Numbered from the stretch's first letter, positions 46,340 through 55,359 are shown. The stretch: 64,000 nt of DNA from Clostridium sp. AM22-11AC (GCF_003473545.1 NZ_QUCM01000004.1:62001-126000), one strand, 5' to 3'. Notes: generated from the letters alone by a model not told the origin. Numbers and translations: made by a program.

Positions 46340-47050
46340 ATGGCAGAAAAACAGCGGATACTCATTGTAGATGATGATGCCAACATCGCAGAGCTGATCT
46401 CGCTTTATCTGATGAAAGAATGTTATGAAACCATGATCGTAGGCGACGGGGAAGAAGCCTTAAAGCGTTTCCCGGAATTTAAACCAAATCTGGTACTTTT
46501 AGACCTGATGCTTCCAGGTATGGACGGCTATCAGGTATGCAGAGAGCTGCGCTCCAGTTCCCAGGTGCCGATCATCATGCTTTCCGCAAAAGGTGAGATC
46601 TTTGACAAAGTCCTTGGTCTGGAACTGGGTGCTGATGACTACATGATCAAACCATTTGACTCCAAGGAACTGGTAGCCAGGGTAAAAGCGGTCCTGCGCC
46701 GTTATCAGGCTTCACCTGCAGCTGCCATCACAGAGCCGAAACAGCAGGGTGATTATGTGGAATACCCGGACCTGATCGTAAACCTGACCAACTATTCCGT
46801 CATTTACAAAGGTCATTCCATTGAAATGCCTCCAAAAGAGCTGGAGCTGTTATATTTCTTAGCTTCCTCTCCCAACCAGGTCTTCACCAGAGAGCAGCTG
46901 TTAGATCATATCTGGGGATATGAATACATTGGTGATACCCGTACAGTAGACGTTCACATCAAACGACTGCGTGAAAAGATCAAAGATCACGCCAGCTGGG
47001 CCATTACTACAGTCTGGGGCATTGGCTACAAGTTTGAAGTAAAGAGGTGA
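46340..47050 (+). CDS. Response regulator, OmpR/PhoB family
   Basis: A 236-residue two-component regulator. The receiver (1-120) has the acidic pocket DDD at 11-13, phospho-acceptor Asp55 in LLDLMLPGMDGYQ and Lys in MIKPFDSKEL. The C-terminal winged helix (about 140-235) has EYIGDTRTVDVHIKRLREKI. A GGGAGGT site precedes the ATG. It is five bases from the kinase gene, so the pair is translated together. Confidence 0.93.
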   Translation: MAEKQRILIVDDDANIAELISLYLMKECYETMIVGDGEEALKRFPEFKPNLVLLDLMLPGMDGYQVCRELRSSSQVPIIMLSAKGEIFDKVLGLELGADDYMIKPFDSKELVARVKAVLRRYQASPAAAITEPKQQGDYVEYPDLIVNLTNYSVIYKGHSIEMPPKELELLYFLASSPNQVFTREQLLDHIWGYEYIGDTRTVDVHIKRLREKIKDHASWAITTVWGIGYKFEVKR

Positions 47051-47054
47051 TGTA

Positions 47055-48461
47055 ATGGCCCGCTCTCTTTATTCCAAATTTGTCCTGGGCTACCTGATCT
47101 TCGGCCTTTTAAGCGTGCTTACCATTGCCACCTTTTCTTCCGGTATAACCCGGGATTATCTGATCAAGGACCGGGCAAATGCCCTTTACGATGAGGCAAA
47201 TGATATTGCGGCTTCCTGCAGTCTTATGTATCAGGGCCAGCATCAGGATATGGATCTTTTTTCCACACAATTAAAAAATGTGTCCACCTATCTGCACACA
47301 GAAACATGGGTGGTCAACAAAAGCGGCGTTGTGATCATGGACAGTAAAAATGGCAGCCGCGTCCATACCACCATCCCGGATTTTGACCCCACGGCAACGG
47401 GAAACCGTTCTTATACCATCGGCACCTATTACAAGTTATTTGACCAGAATGTACTCAGTGTTTCCGCTCCTGTGACCGGCAATTACACTACGTATGGTTA
47501 CGTGCTCATCCACCTTCCCATCAGTGAGATTGCAAATTCCCAGAGCCATATTTTGGACATTCTCTACATGACCTGTGCCATTATCTTTGGCCTGTCGCTG
47601 ATCATCCTTGTAGTATTTACCATCACGGTATATCTGCCTCTGCGAAAGATCGCAGCCGGTGCCAATGAATACGCTGCTGGCAACTTAAACTACCGGATCA
47701 AGGTAAAGACCCACGATGAAATGGGCTACCTTTCCAATACCCTAAATTATATGTCCGATGAGCTGAATAAAATGGAAGAATACCAGCGCAATTTCATTGC
47801 CAATGTCTCCCATGATTTCCGTTCACCGCTGACCTCCATCAAAGGATATCTGGAAGCTATTTTGGACGGCACCATTCCGCCGGAAATGTATGAAAAATAC
47901 TTATCCAGGGTGATTTCTGAAACAGAGCGCCTTCATAAACTGACAGAAAGCATGCTGACTTTAAACTCCTTAGATGCAAAAGGGTTTTTATCCAGAACTA
48001 ATTTTGATATCAACCGGGTAATAAAAGACACTGCCGCATCCTTTGAAGGAACCTGTGACTCCAGACATATCCGCTTTGACCTTACATTTTCCGATAACAT
48101 CCAGATGGTCTACGCAGACATGGGCAAGATCCAGCAGGTCCTTTATAACCTGATCGACAATGCCATCAAGTTCAGCCATGATGACTCTGTGATCTACATC
48201 CAGGCATCCAGCAAATACGAGAAGATCTTTGTCTCCGTAAAAGATACAGGCATCGGTATTCCCAGAGACAGCATTAAAAAGATCTGGGACCGCTTTTACA
48301 AGACGGATCTTTCCAGAGGCAAAGATAAACGTGGTACCGGTCTTGGTCTTTCCATTGTAAAAGAGATCATCCAGGCACATGGTGAAAATATCGATGTGAT
48401 CAGTACAGAAGGGGTCGGAACTGAGTTTATCTTCTCCCTTCCAAGTTCTACCTCTTTATAA
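47055..48461 (+). CDS. Sensor histidine kinase
   Basis: A 468-residue membrane kinase. Two membrane helices (about 9-30 and 170-195) bracket an extracellular sensor of about 140 residues. HAMP (about 196-250), HisKA with phospho-His in NVSHDFRSPLTSIKGY, and HATPase (N box NLIDNAIKFS, G1 DTGIGIP, G2 GTGLGLSI) follow. The stop is followed by a short terminator. The sensor input and the regulon are unknown; the cell-wall-binding gene downstream is one candidate target. Confidence 0.93.
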   Translation: MARSLYSKFVLGYLIFGLLSVLTIATFSSGITRDYLIKDRANALYDEANDIAASCSLMYQGQHQDMDLFSTQLKNVSTYLHTETWVVNKSGVVIMDSKNGSRVHTTIPDFDPTATGNRSYTIGTYYKLFDQNVLSVSAPVTGNYTTYGYVLIHLPISEIANSQSHILDILYMTCAIIFGLSLIILVVFTITVYLPLRKIAAGANEYAAGNLNYRIKVKTHDEMGYLSNTLNYMSDELNKMEEYQRNFIANVSHDFRSPLTSIKGYLEAILDGTIPPEMYEKYLSRVISETERLHKLTESMLTLNSLDAKGFLSRTNFDINRVIKDTAASFEGTCDSRHIRFDLTFSDNIQMVYADMGKIQQVLYNLIDNAIKFSHDDSVIYIQASSKYEKIFVSVKDTGIGIPRDSIKKIWDRFYKTDLSRGKDKRGTGLGLSIVKEIIQAHGENIDVISTEGVGTEFIFSLPSSTSL

Positions 48462-48514
48462 AAATTTTTAGACGACCGGCATATTTTAACTTTTCCTTAC
48501 GATTTGCTCCAGAG

Positions 48515-48549
48515 CCCCTTTTTAAGGGGTTCTTTGCTTTAAAAAGGGG
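48515..48549 (+). terminator. Terminator with an alternative hairpin after the kinase gene
   Basis: CCCCTT-TTT-AAGGGG (48515-48529) is followed by TTCTTTGCTTT. CCCCTTTTTAA (48515-48525) can instead pair with TTAAAAAGGGG (48539-48549) over 11 bp, excluding the first hairpin. Confidence 0.55.
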
Positions 48550-48557
48550 TGGAACTG

Positions 48558-48618
48558 TGTTATACTTTAATGAGCCAAGTAGAAAAACAAGCGGCTGCGT
48601 TAGCAGACATTTGTTTTT
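48558..48618 (+). promoter_or_regulatory. Promoter and E1 leader hairpin of the cell-wall-binding gene
   Basis: Extended -10 TGTTATACT (48558-48566) followed by TTAATGAGCC, shared with the cysE leader (TAATGAGCC). The E1 hairpin at 48583-48618 is AAAAACAAGCG, GCTGC-GTTA-GCAGA, CATTTGTTTTT. No E2 motif follows. Confidence 0.55.
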
Positions 48619-48659
48619 CCCAAAAACTGCTCTCAGGCAATTTTTTTAAAGAAAGGACG

Positions 48660-49703
48660 ATGAATAATATGATCCGTTTAAAAAAAGTAACTGCCGTTCT
48701 TCTTTCCGCCCTTCTTGTTTCTTCCTGCATGGCACCCTGCACCTTTGCTGCAAGCAAAACAAAAGTGGGAAAGATCAATCTGACCATTGACACGGACATC
48801 CGTTCCGGAAGCAGCGGCGGCGAAGTAGAAGTAACTCCTACCGGTGACAACACAGAATATTTCTACATCGACTCCGTGGAAGTTACCAATGACGAAGGAG
48901 ATGACTGGAGCAAGTCCAATCCACCGGAAGCTGAGATCCGCATTGGTCTGGAAGATGAAGATGAATATACCTTCTCCGGTTCCAGTTCCAGCAACTTTAA
49001 GCTTACCCTTGCAAGCTCTATTAAATCCCGTTATGACAAGGTAGAATATGTAAGCGCAAGAAAAACAGACGGCGGCGCTACCATCATCCTGAACATCCGC
49101 CTTGTATTTGATAAAGATGCTGATATGAGCAATGCGGCTGCACCAGGCAGTGTAGAATGGAGCGCTTCCTCTGAAGGTACTGCAACCTGGGGCGATGTTT
49201 CTTCTGCCAAATATTTCCAGGTACAGCTGTATAAAGACGGTAACCTGGTAACACCTCCAGATGGTTCCGCTTCCACTGTTTCCGTATATGAAACCAGCTA
49301 TGATTTCTCCAGCTGGGTAAGCGCAGGTTCCAAATACACCTTTAAAGTACGTTCCGTAAAAGCCAGCAACAACGCAAAGAGCAAATGGGTATCTTCCAGC
49401 TCCTGGACCCCAGGCTCCAACACTTCCGATAACAATAATACCAACACCTTCCCAGAAGGCTGGCAGAAAGCTGCTGACGGCATCCGCTGGTGGTGGCAAA
49501 ATCCAGATGGTTCCTACCCTGCATCCCAGTGGAAGGAAACAGATGGAAAATGGTACTATTTCGATGCGGAAGGCTACATGGCTACCGGATGGATCAATGT
49601 TGGCGGCGTAGATTACTGCCTGGCTCCTGACGGCGCCCTGTATGTAAGCTGCACTACACCAGATGGCTACAATGTAGACGCAAATGGTGCATGGATCCAC
49701 TAA
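48660..49703 (+). CDS. Secreted cell-wall-binding repeat protein
   Basis: A 347-residue exported protein. A signal peptide (MNNMIRLKKVTAVLLSALLV) leads to a possible lipobox VSSC or a signal peptidase I site at TFA-AS. A beta-rich region (about 30-170) is followed by an Fn3-like stretch (WSASSEGTATWGDVSSAKYF) and C-terminal choline-binding-type repeats (GKWYYFDAEGYMATGWINVG). AAAGGA precedes ATGs at 48660 and 48669; either may be used. Probably surface-bound; function unknown. Confidence 0.82.
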   Translation: MNNMIRLKKVTAVLLSALLVSSCMAPCTFAASKTKVGKINLTIDTDIRSGSSGGEVEVTPTGDNTEYFYIDSVEVTNDEGDDWSKSNPPEAEIRIGLEDEDEYTFSGSSSSNFKLTLASSIKSRYDKVEYVSARKTDGGATIILNIRLVFDKDADMSNAAAPGSVEWSASSEGTATWGDVSSAKYFQVQLYKDGNLVTPPDGSASTVSVYETSYDFSSWVSAGSKYTFKVRSVKASNNAKSKWVSSSSWTPGSNTSDNNNTNTFPEGWQKAADGIRWWWQNPDGSYPASQWKETDGKWYYFDAEGYMATGWINVGGVDYCLAPDGALYVSCTTPDGYNVDANGAWIH

Positions 49704-49752
49704 TTCATTGCTGCGTGCTTTGCACTCCCGCAATTCAATTACATATGACCAC

Positions 49753-49788
49753 AAAAAACCCGCTGAGTCGATCACATCAGCGGGTTTT
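49753..49788. terminator. Bidirectional terminator
   Basis: AAAACCCGCTGA pairs with TCAGCGGGTTTT, between the convergent cell-wall-binding and glucokinase genes. Confidence 0.85.
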
Positions 49789-49846
49789 ACTTTATTTCAA
49801 ATTTTCTTTATTTCAGTTTTTATTTATTCCAGATTTTAATTTTCTT

Positions 49847-50791
49847 CTACAGCACCAGTCTTGCAGCTCCATAAATACCTGCGTCATTTCCCAGTGTTGC
49901 CAGTCCTAATTTTGCCTTGTTTTCAGAGATTGGGGTAAAATGATCATAATCCTTCTGGATCATATCGATCAGGAACTGTCCTGCCTTTGAAACGCCGCCT
50001 CCGATAACGAAAATCTCAGGATCAACGGTCAGAGCTACCTGTGCCAGTGCAAGTCCCAGATAATGGCTGACTGTCTTCATAACTTCCAGAGCCATCTCAT
50101 CTCCTGCTTTTGCAGCGTCCAACACATCCTTAGCACTTACATTATCCCCAAATTCACGAAGGGCAGAAGGCTTGTCAGATTTTGCCATGGTCCTTCTGGC
50201 TTCTCTTGCAATTCCAGTTGCGGAACTTACCTGCTCTAAGCAGCCTACACCGCCGCAGTTACAGTGTTCCCACTCATCATCCCGTACATGGATGTGACCG
50301 ATCTCACCGCCAAGGCCATGTTTTCCTGCAATGATCTTCTGATCCAGGATCACGCCGCCGCCAACACCGGTTCCCAGTGTGACCATGACCAGGTCAGAAT
50401 AGCCTTTTCCGCCTCCCTGCCACATTTCGCCAAGGGCAGCTACATTGGCATCATTTCCGCTCTTTACAGGAATTCCATCTAAAAGGCGGCTTAACTCTTC
50501 CTGTGGGTTTAAGTCGCGCCATCCCAGATTGACACATACTTCCACGTATCCATCTGGCATAACAGGTCCCGGAACGCCCATTCCGGCTCCTGCAACATCT
50601 TTCTTCAGATCCAGTCCCTTTTCATCCAGTTTTTTCCGGATGGAAGCAGCTACATCCGGAAGAATGTTCACACCGCCGTCTTCTTTGCGGGTCTTTACCT
50701 CCCATTTGTCCAGTAATTCTCCTGTTGTCTCAAAAAGACCAATCTTTACACTGGTTCCTCCTATATCAACACCGATACATTTCATCCCCAT
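49847..50791 (-). CDS. Glucokinase (ROK family)
   Basis: A 314-residue sugar kinase that makes glucose-6-phosphate from glucose and ATP. Signatures are the phosphate loop VDIGGTSVKIGLF, GVPGPVMPDG, the catalytic NDANVAALGE and the zinc site HCNCGGVGCLEQ. Length fits GlcK of Firmicutes. A GAGAGGAT site precedes the ATG. The leader (50792-50895) holds an E2 motif copy. Confidence 0.92.
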   Translation of the reverse strand: MGMKCIGVDIGGTSVKIGLFETTGELLDKWEVKTRKEDGGVNILPDVAASIRKKLDEKGLDLKKDVAGAGMGVPGPVMPDGYVEVCVNLGWRDLNPQEELSRLLDGIPVKSGNDANVAALGEMWQGGGKGYSDLVMVTLGTGVGGGVILDQKIIAGKHGLGGEIGHIHVRDDEWEHCNCGGVGCLEQVSSATGIAREARRTMAKSDKPSALREFGDNVSAKDVLDAAKAGDEMALEVMKTVSHYLGLALAQVALTVDPEIFVIGGGVSKAGQFLIDMIQKDYDHFTPISENKAKLGLATLGNDAGIYGAARLVL

Positions 50792-50837
50792 GGTATATAT
50801 CCTCTCTTTCTTTTATTTTACCGTAAACTTACGCCCC

Positions 50838-50885
50838 ACGCATTTGCGCTCTACTGCCTGCTGTCGCAGGCTGTTCGTTCGTTAA
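50838..50885 (-). promoter_or_regulatory. Leader motif E2 copy (glucokinase)
   Basis: On the minus strand: TTAACGAA(CGAACA), hairpin GCCTGC-GACA-GCAGGC (50871-50856), AGTAGAGC, short hairpin CGC-AAAT-GCG. The stem has a C-G pair where cysE and mutS2 have T-A. Confidence 0.55.
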
Positions 50886-50895
50886 TGGTCTACTT

Positions 50896-52179
50896 TTACT
50901 TTAACCGGATCTCTTCCATTTTCTGTGTTCCCAACACAAGAAGAGTTCCAGGGAAACGTCCGGACAATACTTTTGTCACTGTAAAATCAAAACTTCCGCT
51001 GAATTTTTCCGTTCCCGCCATGTTGTAAACACAGCAGGAATTATCATTATACAGTGTGACCAGATCTCCATCTATATCAAATCCTGTATACTGGTAACTG
51101 AACGTAGTCTCAAAAACCTGGCTGCCGTCAGGGCGGTAGACCCGAAGACAATATGGATCCGCACCTTCCCCGTTGTCCGTTATCACACCTGCATACTTGT
51201 CAGTATAGCTGATGCTGCGCACATTTTCATCTAACAGGATCTGATTGACAGATTCCGGAGAAGTTTCCACTCTGGTGGAGAAAAACTGCAGTCCCTTGTC
51301 TGTAAAGATCACTGCATGGCTTTCATCCATAAAACGGACTCTGCCGGCCATAGCATCGCTCAGATCTTCCGGAAGGAAAACTCCAACCACTCGCTTAGGA
51401 TCATTTTTTCCAAGACCAAAGTTATAAAATACGATCTTGTTTTTGATCATTCCCTGATCCAGATACATAAAAGAAGTGATCCACTGGGTCCCTCCCGGTG
51501 AAAGGCTTACATCCACCGGATATCCATCTCCTGAAAGAAGGGATTTTACATAAATATCCAGAGCGCTTCCGTCTTTTTTATAAAGATAAATATAACTTGC
51601 TTTGGAGTCTTCCTGTACAGAGGCTACCACTCCTTTTGCAGATACAGATAAGGACAAAATAGGCAGCGCTGTGGTTGCCTGACCCTGGCAGCCGCTTCTG
51701 TCGCAGATATAAATGGAATTTCCCTGTTTGTCCCCAACGGCAGCAAATTCGCCGTTGACAGAAACAAATGGGGATTTCATTTCATAACTCTGGATCCAGA
51801 TGGTCTTTCCCCTGCCATCAATATAAGAAGCTCCGTCTTTGGTGTATTTGATCACCCCATCACCAAAGTCTACATACTCGCAGAAACTTCCCTCTCCTTT
51901 TACTGCTGCTTCCTGATTTTCCTCTGCCAGGCTCTTCTCCCACACGACCTGATAATCGTAAAAGGAATGATAACGGTCATAATAATAAATACCAAAAGCA
52001 GCACCTCCTAAGAGCACTGCCACAACTGCCAGAACAGCCAGTCGCTTCCTGACTGTCTTTTTATGAGCATTGCGGATCGCCTGTTCACTTTCCTCTTCCG
52101 TCTGATACCTGGGAGGAACGATCTGACGCCGCAATTGTCTTTTTTTATTTTCACGGTTCATTAAACTGGAATTATCCAT
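50896..52179 (-). CDS. DUF5711 family membrane-anchored protein
   Basis: A 427-residue protein. A basic cytoplasmic N-terminus (about 1-45) precedes one membrane helix (LAVLAVVAVLLGGAAFGIYY), and the rest is an extracellular beta-propeller-like domain with repeated short strands (DFGDGVIKYTKDGASYIDGR, SPFVSVNGEFAAVGDKQGNS). DUF5711 is known mainly in Lachnospiraceae and relatives and has no assigned function. Its AGGAG ribosome site lies in a perfect 14-bp hairpin. It is downstream of the pseudo-MPN/LysM gene on the same strand. Confidence 0.78.
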   Translation of the reverse strand: MDNSSLMNRENKKRQLRRQIVPPRYQTEEESEQAIRNAHKKTVRKRLAVLAVVAVLLGGAAFGIYYYDRYHSFYDYQVVWEKSLAEENQEAAVKGEGSFCEYVDFGDGVIKYTKDGASYIDGRGKTIWIQSYEMKSPFVSVNGEFAAVGDKQGNSIYICDRSGCQGQATTALPILSLSVSAKGVVASVQEDSKASYIYLYKKDGSALDIYVKSLLSGDGYPVDVSLSPGGTQWITSFMYLDQGMIKNKIVFYNFGLGKNDPKRVVGVFLPEDLSDAMAGRVRFMDESHAVIFTDKGLQFFSTRVETSPESVNQILLDENVRSISYTDKYAGVITDNGEGADPYCLRVYRPDGSQVFETTFSYQYTGFDIDGDLVTLYNDNSCCVYNMAGTEKFSGSFDFTVTKVLSGRFPGTLLVLGTQKMEEIRLK

Positions 52180-52186
52180 CCTTGTC

Positions 52187-52241
52187 TCCTGTGAAATGTT
52201 CTTTTCTTCATACTCGCTTAAGTATACAACATTTCACAGGA
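52187..52241 (-). promoter_or_regulatory. Perfect 14-bp inverted repeat masking the DUF5711 RBS
   Basis: TCCTGTGAAATGTT (52187-52200) and AACATTTCACAGGA (52228-52241). In the minus-strand mRNA the 3' arm covers four of the five bases of the AGGAG site (52190-52186). No T run follows, so it is not a terminator. Confidence 0.65.
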
Positions 52242-52292
52242 AAAATCGACAGCCAATCCTTGCAAAACAAAAAATCTCCGTCCTGATATATC

Positions 52293-53471
52293 TTAAGGAA
52301 GAAGCAGCTTCTGACCTGCATAAATACTGTTTTCATCTGTCAGGGAATTGATCTGGCAGATCTCCTGAAGTTTTCTGATATTGTGGTATTCCTTAAAACA
52401 GATCCCGTACAGCGTTTCCCCTTCTCCTACTACATATACTTTGTAAGAAGCCTCTGCATTGGCTGCCTGGGCCTGGGTGGTCTGGGCGGCAGTCGTCTGT
52501 GCCGGTTCTGATGTTGTCTGGACTGGTGGCACTGTCTGATCCGGCGTTTCCTTGGTTAAAGAAGCTTCCACTGTCCCTGCAGTAGATCCCCCTGGTGCCA
52601 TTGTCTCCGGAATTACCTCCACTGGCGTTTCCCCGGTTGTCCTGTTTCCCGCAACAGAAGAAAGATTTCCCCTGGCTTCACGGATCACTGCTTCCGGATC
52701 TACAGAAGCCACCACCTGTTCCATTTCATGAAGCCGTTTATAATTATTAAACATGGCTACACCGCCTGCCAGCACCATGACTGCCAGCACACTGCAAAGC
52801 CCGGAAAGTACACTGACCGCACTTCTCTGGCGCACAGCCGCTGTTTTATGCTCGTCCATTTTCTTTCTGAAATCCCGGATCGCCCGGTCATCGGTCTTGC
52901 TTTCTTCCCGCAGGATATCTTTCCTTGCGATCATATAATCCTGCATCATCTGGTTGCGCTCATAGTAAATACTGTATCCACGCAGCTGGTAAAAACCATC
53001 GGAAGAGGTAATATAAATAGCTTCTTCCCCGTCCAGTCCACTGTTTAAATACATCAGCTGGTTTTTCCCTGTAAAATACTGGCTGTGCTGCCTCCAGTAA
53101 TTTAAAGGGCTTAAGGTAACCCCTTCTCCGGCGCACAAAAACCAGCCCTGGACTGTTCTTCGTGGGAACATGGTCTCTACCTGCTGGTATGCCTTTTTCC
53201 ACGCTTCCTCTGTAAAGACCACCTTTTCCCCTTCCTGGGAAAGGATCTCCATTTCCATTGCTCCATCTACAAACACATAAGGCATGTCCTCATGGATCTC
53301 CCGGTTGCCAAGGAGCAGTCCTACCCTCAGGTTCTGGCCTGCCGTAGGCTTTAACCGTTTTAAATATGTATTTACATAATCTTCCACATAAAGCCGCAGC
53401 ACTGTATCGCGTTCCCCGATCTGCCGGATGTTCTTTGGCAGTTTGGGATAAAGTTCATATAATTCGCCCAT
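52293..53471 (-). CDS. Membrane protein with MPN-like domain and C-terminal LysM
   Basis: A 392-residue protein. Residues about 40-170 look like an MPN/JAB fold: VGLLLG at 50-55 and GWFLCAGEGVTLSP at 109-122, which lines up with the JAMM signature GWYHSHPGxGxxLS. The metal-binding His residues are absent, so it is probably an inactive MPN domain. A membrane helix (about 216-240) is followed by a P/T/Q-rich linker and a LysM domain (about 343-392; VYVVGEGETLYGICFKEYHN). The MPN assignment is mine, from pattern. AAGGGGTG precedes the ATG. Confidence 0.72.
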   Translation of the reverse strand: MGELYELYPKLPKNIRQIGERDTVLRLYVEDYVNTYLKRLKPTAGQNLRVGLLLGNREIHEDMPYVFVDGAMEMEILSQEGEKVVFTEEAWKKAYQQVETMFPRRTVQGWFLCAGEGVTLSPLNYWRQHSQYFTGKNQLMYLNSGLDGEEAIYITSSDGFYQLRGYSIYYERNQMMQDYMIARKDILREESKTDDRAIRDFRKKMDEHKTAAVRQRSAVSVLSGLCSVLAVMVLAGGVAMFNNYKRLHEMEQVVASVDPEAVIREARGNLSSVAGNRTTGETPVEVIPETMAPGGSTAGTVEASLTKETPDQTVPPVQTTSEPAQTTAAQTTQAQAANAEASYKVYVVGEGETLYGICFKEYHNIRKLQEICQINSLTDENSIYAGQKLLLP

Positions 53472-53547
53472 ATTTTAACACCCCTTTTGCTGTTCTTATC
53501 TGTTTACGTTCTCACCTAAGAGTAGCAAAAGGAATGCAAAAATTTTG

Positions 53548-54147
53548 TCATATTATGGCTGTATTTTCCCAAAATCGTTCGACAAGGGTAATGCTTTCGC
53601 AAATGCAGTCTGCCATTTTCATTACCATGGAAAGACGCACACTTTGTAACATCACCGGATCATGGCTTCCGGGACCTCCCACGATCCCTGTTATGGAAAT
53701 GTCTCCTACTTCCATCAGTTCTTTGGAAACTCCCAGCCCCGGTTGAAGAGCGCCTTTCCCCAATGTTGCAAATCCAACGTGATCCGGACTTCCCACAGAA
53801 GCATCTATGGCCACGATCACATGATCCGGAAAATGAGTACGGATATAAGCTGCATAAACTTCCAGGTTCATAGCATGGACCGGTTTGTCTAACGTCCCGA
53901 TCACAGCTGCTTTTTTTAATCTGCATTTTCGCAGCTTATGACCTACCAAAGGCCCCAGACTGTCTCCTGTGGAACGGTCCGTTCCAATACAGAGAAATAT
54001 CACTCCGGCCTTCTGTTTTTCCGCCATTGCCTCTGCGATCAGCTGGTTTAAATTTACGGCAAACCGCTCCGCTTCAAACTCTCCCATTGTATCATAATAA
54101 GAAATCTCGTCCCTTCGCTGTACCCGAAAAGACTTCCACAATCTCAT
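53548..54147 (-). CDS. yyaC: Spore protease YyaC family
   Basis: A 199-residue protein of the YyaC/GPR-like (DUF1256) family found in spore formers. Visible conserved blocks are VIFLCIGTDRSTGDSLGPLV, GTLDKPVHAMNL and IAIDASVG-type VIVAIDASVGSPD. ATG at 54147 is chosen because GGAG is nine bases upstream; a GTG at 54162 lacks a spaced site. It sits upstream of the MPN/LysM gene on the same strand. Confidence 0.9.
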   Translation of the reverse strand: MRLWKSFRVQRRDEISYYDTMGEFEAERFAVNLNQLIAEAMAEKQKAGVIFLCIGTDRSTGDSLGPLVGHKLRKCRLKKAAVIGTLDKPVHAMNLEVYAAYIRTHFPDHVIVAIDASVGSPDHVGFATLGKGALQPGLGVSKELMEVGDISITGIVGGPGSHDPVMLQSVRLSMVMKMADCICESITLVERFWENTAII

Positions 54148-54282
54148 CGCCAAGTTCTCCACCCCGGTATCTGTTTACTATAAATGATAAATACTTTACC
54201 TGTTATCCTGTAACTGGTTTCGTTTTTATAGTATAGGCGGGGAAAGTTGGTTTTATTCTTTTCAGATATAAAATTCAGATAC

Positions 54283-54313
54283 AAAAAAGAGCCTTCCATT
54301 GCGGAAAGCCCTT
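54283..54313 (-). terminator. Terminator after the nucleotidyltransferase gene
   Basis: GGGCTTTCC/GGAAGGCTC stem followed by TTTTTT on the minus strand. Confidence 0.8.
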
Positions 54314-54340
54314 TTCTCATCCTGAATTTGATCCATTTGA

Positions 54341-55261
54341 TCAATCAAATAATTTCTCTTTATAAACTCCGGCATCGATCAGACCCTTGATTGCGTCTAC
54401 AACTGCCTGCTTGTCCTCTTTGTAAGTAACACCAAACCACTTATCTGGTGTATCCAGAACGCGGACTTTTGCCTTACCTTCATGTACTAATTTGTCGATG
54501 ATCTTTGGAAGCAGGTATTCTGCCTTGATATCACCTGGCTTTAAGCTGTCTAAGAATTCCGGGAAGCCCTTTTCCAGCTCATTTAAGAAGCTTACTGGAA
54601 GTCCCCACATATTCATGGAAACAAGCTGCTCTGGCTGAACCTTTACAGGATTTCCTGCTTCGTCAGCTGCATGAAGTCCATCTTCCATCATACGGATATC
54701 ATAAGTCTCAGTTACTTTCTTTAAGATACCGTTTTCCTCTTCGCAAACGCCTCTGGTAACAGCGCCGTTGTCGCTAAGGGTATTCTTTAAAATGAAACCG
54801 CCCATGCAGATGTCATATACATCGCCGTCCTCGGTCATTTCATTTACCATATATTCATGGATCTTGCGGAAGCCTTCTTTTCCGTAGTAATCATCTGCAT
54901 TGATTACCAGGAATGGGCAGTCGATCAGTCCCTTTACCATAAGAACTGCCTGGCCGGTTCCCCATGGTTTAGTACGTCCTTCTGTTACTTCATATCCTTC
55001 TGGAAGAGCATTTAATTCCTGGTATGCATAGATAACAGGGATCTGCTTTTCGATCCTGTTTCCGATGATCTCCTTAAAGTCTTTCTCCAGATCCTTACGG
55101 ATAATAAATACTACTTTATTAAATCCGGCTTCGATAGCGTCATGAATGGAATAATCCATGATGATCTCACCACTTGGTCCTACAGGCGCCAGCTGCTTAA
55201 TGCCGCCGCCGAAACGGCTGCCAATACCAGCTGCCATGATCACTAATGCGGTCTCTTTCAT
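54341..55261 (-). CDS. Sugar nucleotidyltransferase-family protein
   Basis: A 306-residue NTP_transferase-fold protein. The nucleotide-binding loop is VIMAAGIGSRFGGGIKQLAP; the metal Asp is in FLVINADDYYG. It differs from GalU/RmlA in its C-terminal half, so the substrate sugar phosphate is open. AAGGAG precedes the ATG. Palindromic element copy 2 lies about 100 bp upstream, between it and the M20 peptidase gene. Confidence 0.82.
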   Translation of the reverse strand: MKETALVIMAAGIGSRFGGGIKQLAPVGPSGEIIMDYSIHDAIEAGFNKVVFIIRKDLEKDFKEIIGNRIEKQIPVIYAYQELNALPEGYEVTEGRTKPWGTGQAVLMVKGLIDCPFLVINADDYYGKEGFRKIHEYMVNEMTEDGDVYDICMGGFILKNTLSDNGAVTRGVCEEENGILKKVTETYDIRMMEDGLHAADEAGNPVKVQPEQLVSMNMWGLPVSFLNELEKGFPEFLDSLKPGDIKAEYLLPKIIDKLVHEGKAKVRVLDTPDKWFGVTYKEDKQAVVDAIKGLIDAGVYKEKLFD

Positions 55262-55359
55262 AATTCTTCTCCTTGATTTCTAAATATAGTTCAGTCATTC
55301 GCCAAACTATAAGTTTTTGTATCGGTTACACTATAACACACTTTCCAGTAAAAGGCAAA

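Noticed and set aside
48549..48659. N-terminal extension of the cell-wall-binding protein
   Set aside because: It would begin upstream of the -10 box and bury the E1 hairpin and the signal peptide.
48678..49775. Long antisense frame (365 codons) opposite the cell-wall-binding gene
   Set aside because: The plus-strand protein has a signal peptide and recognised wall-binding repeats; the antisense frame has no motif or ribosome site.
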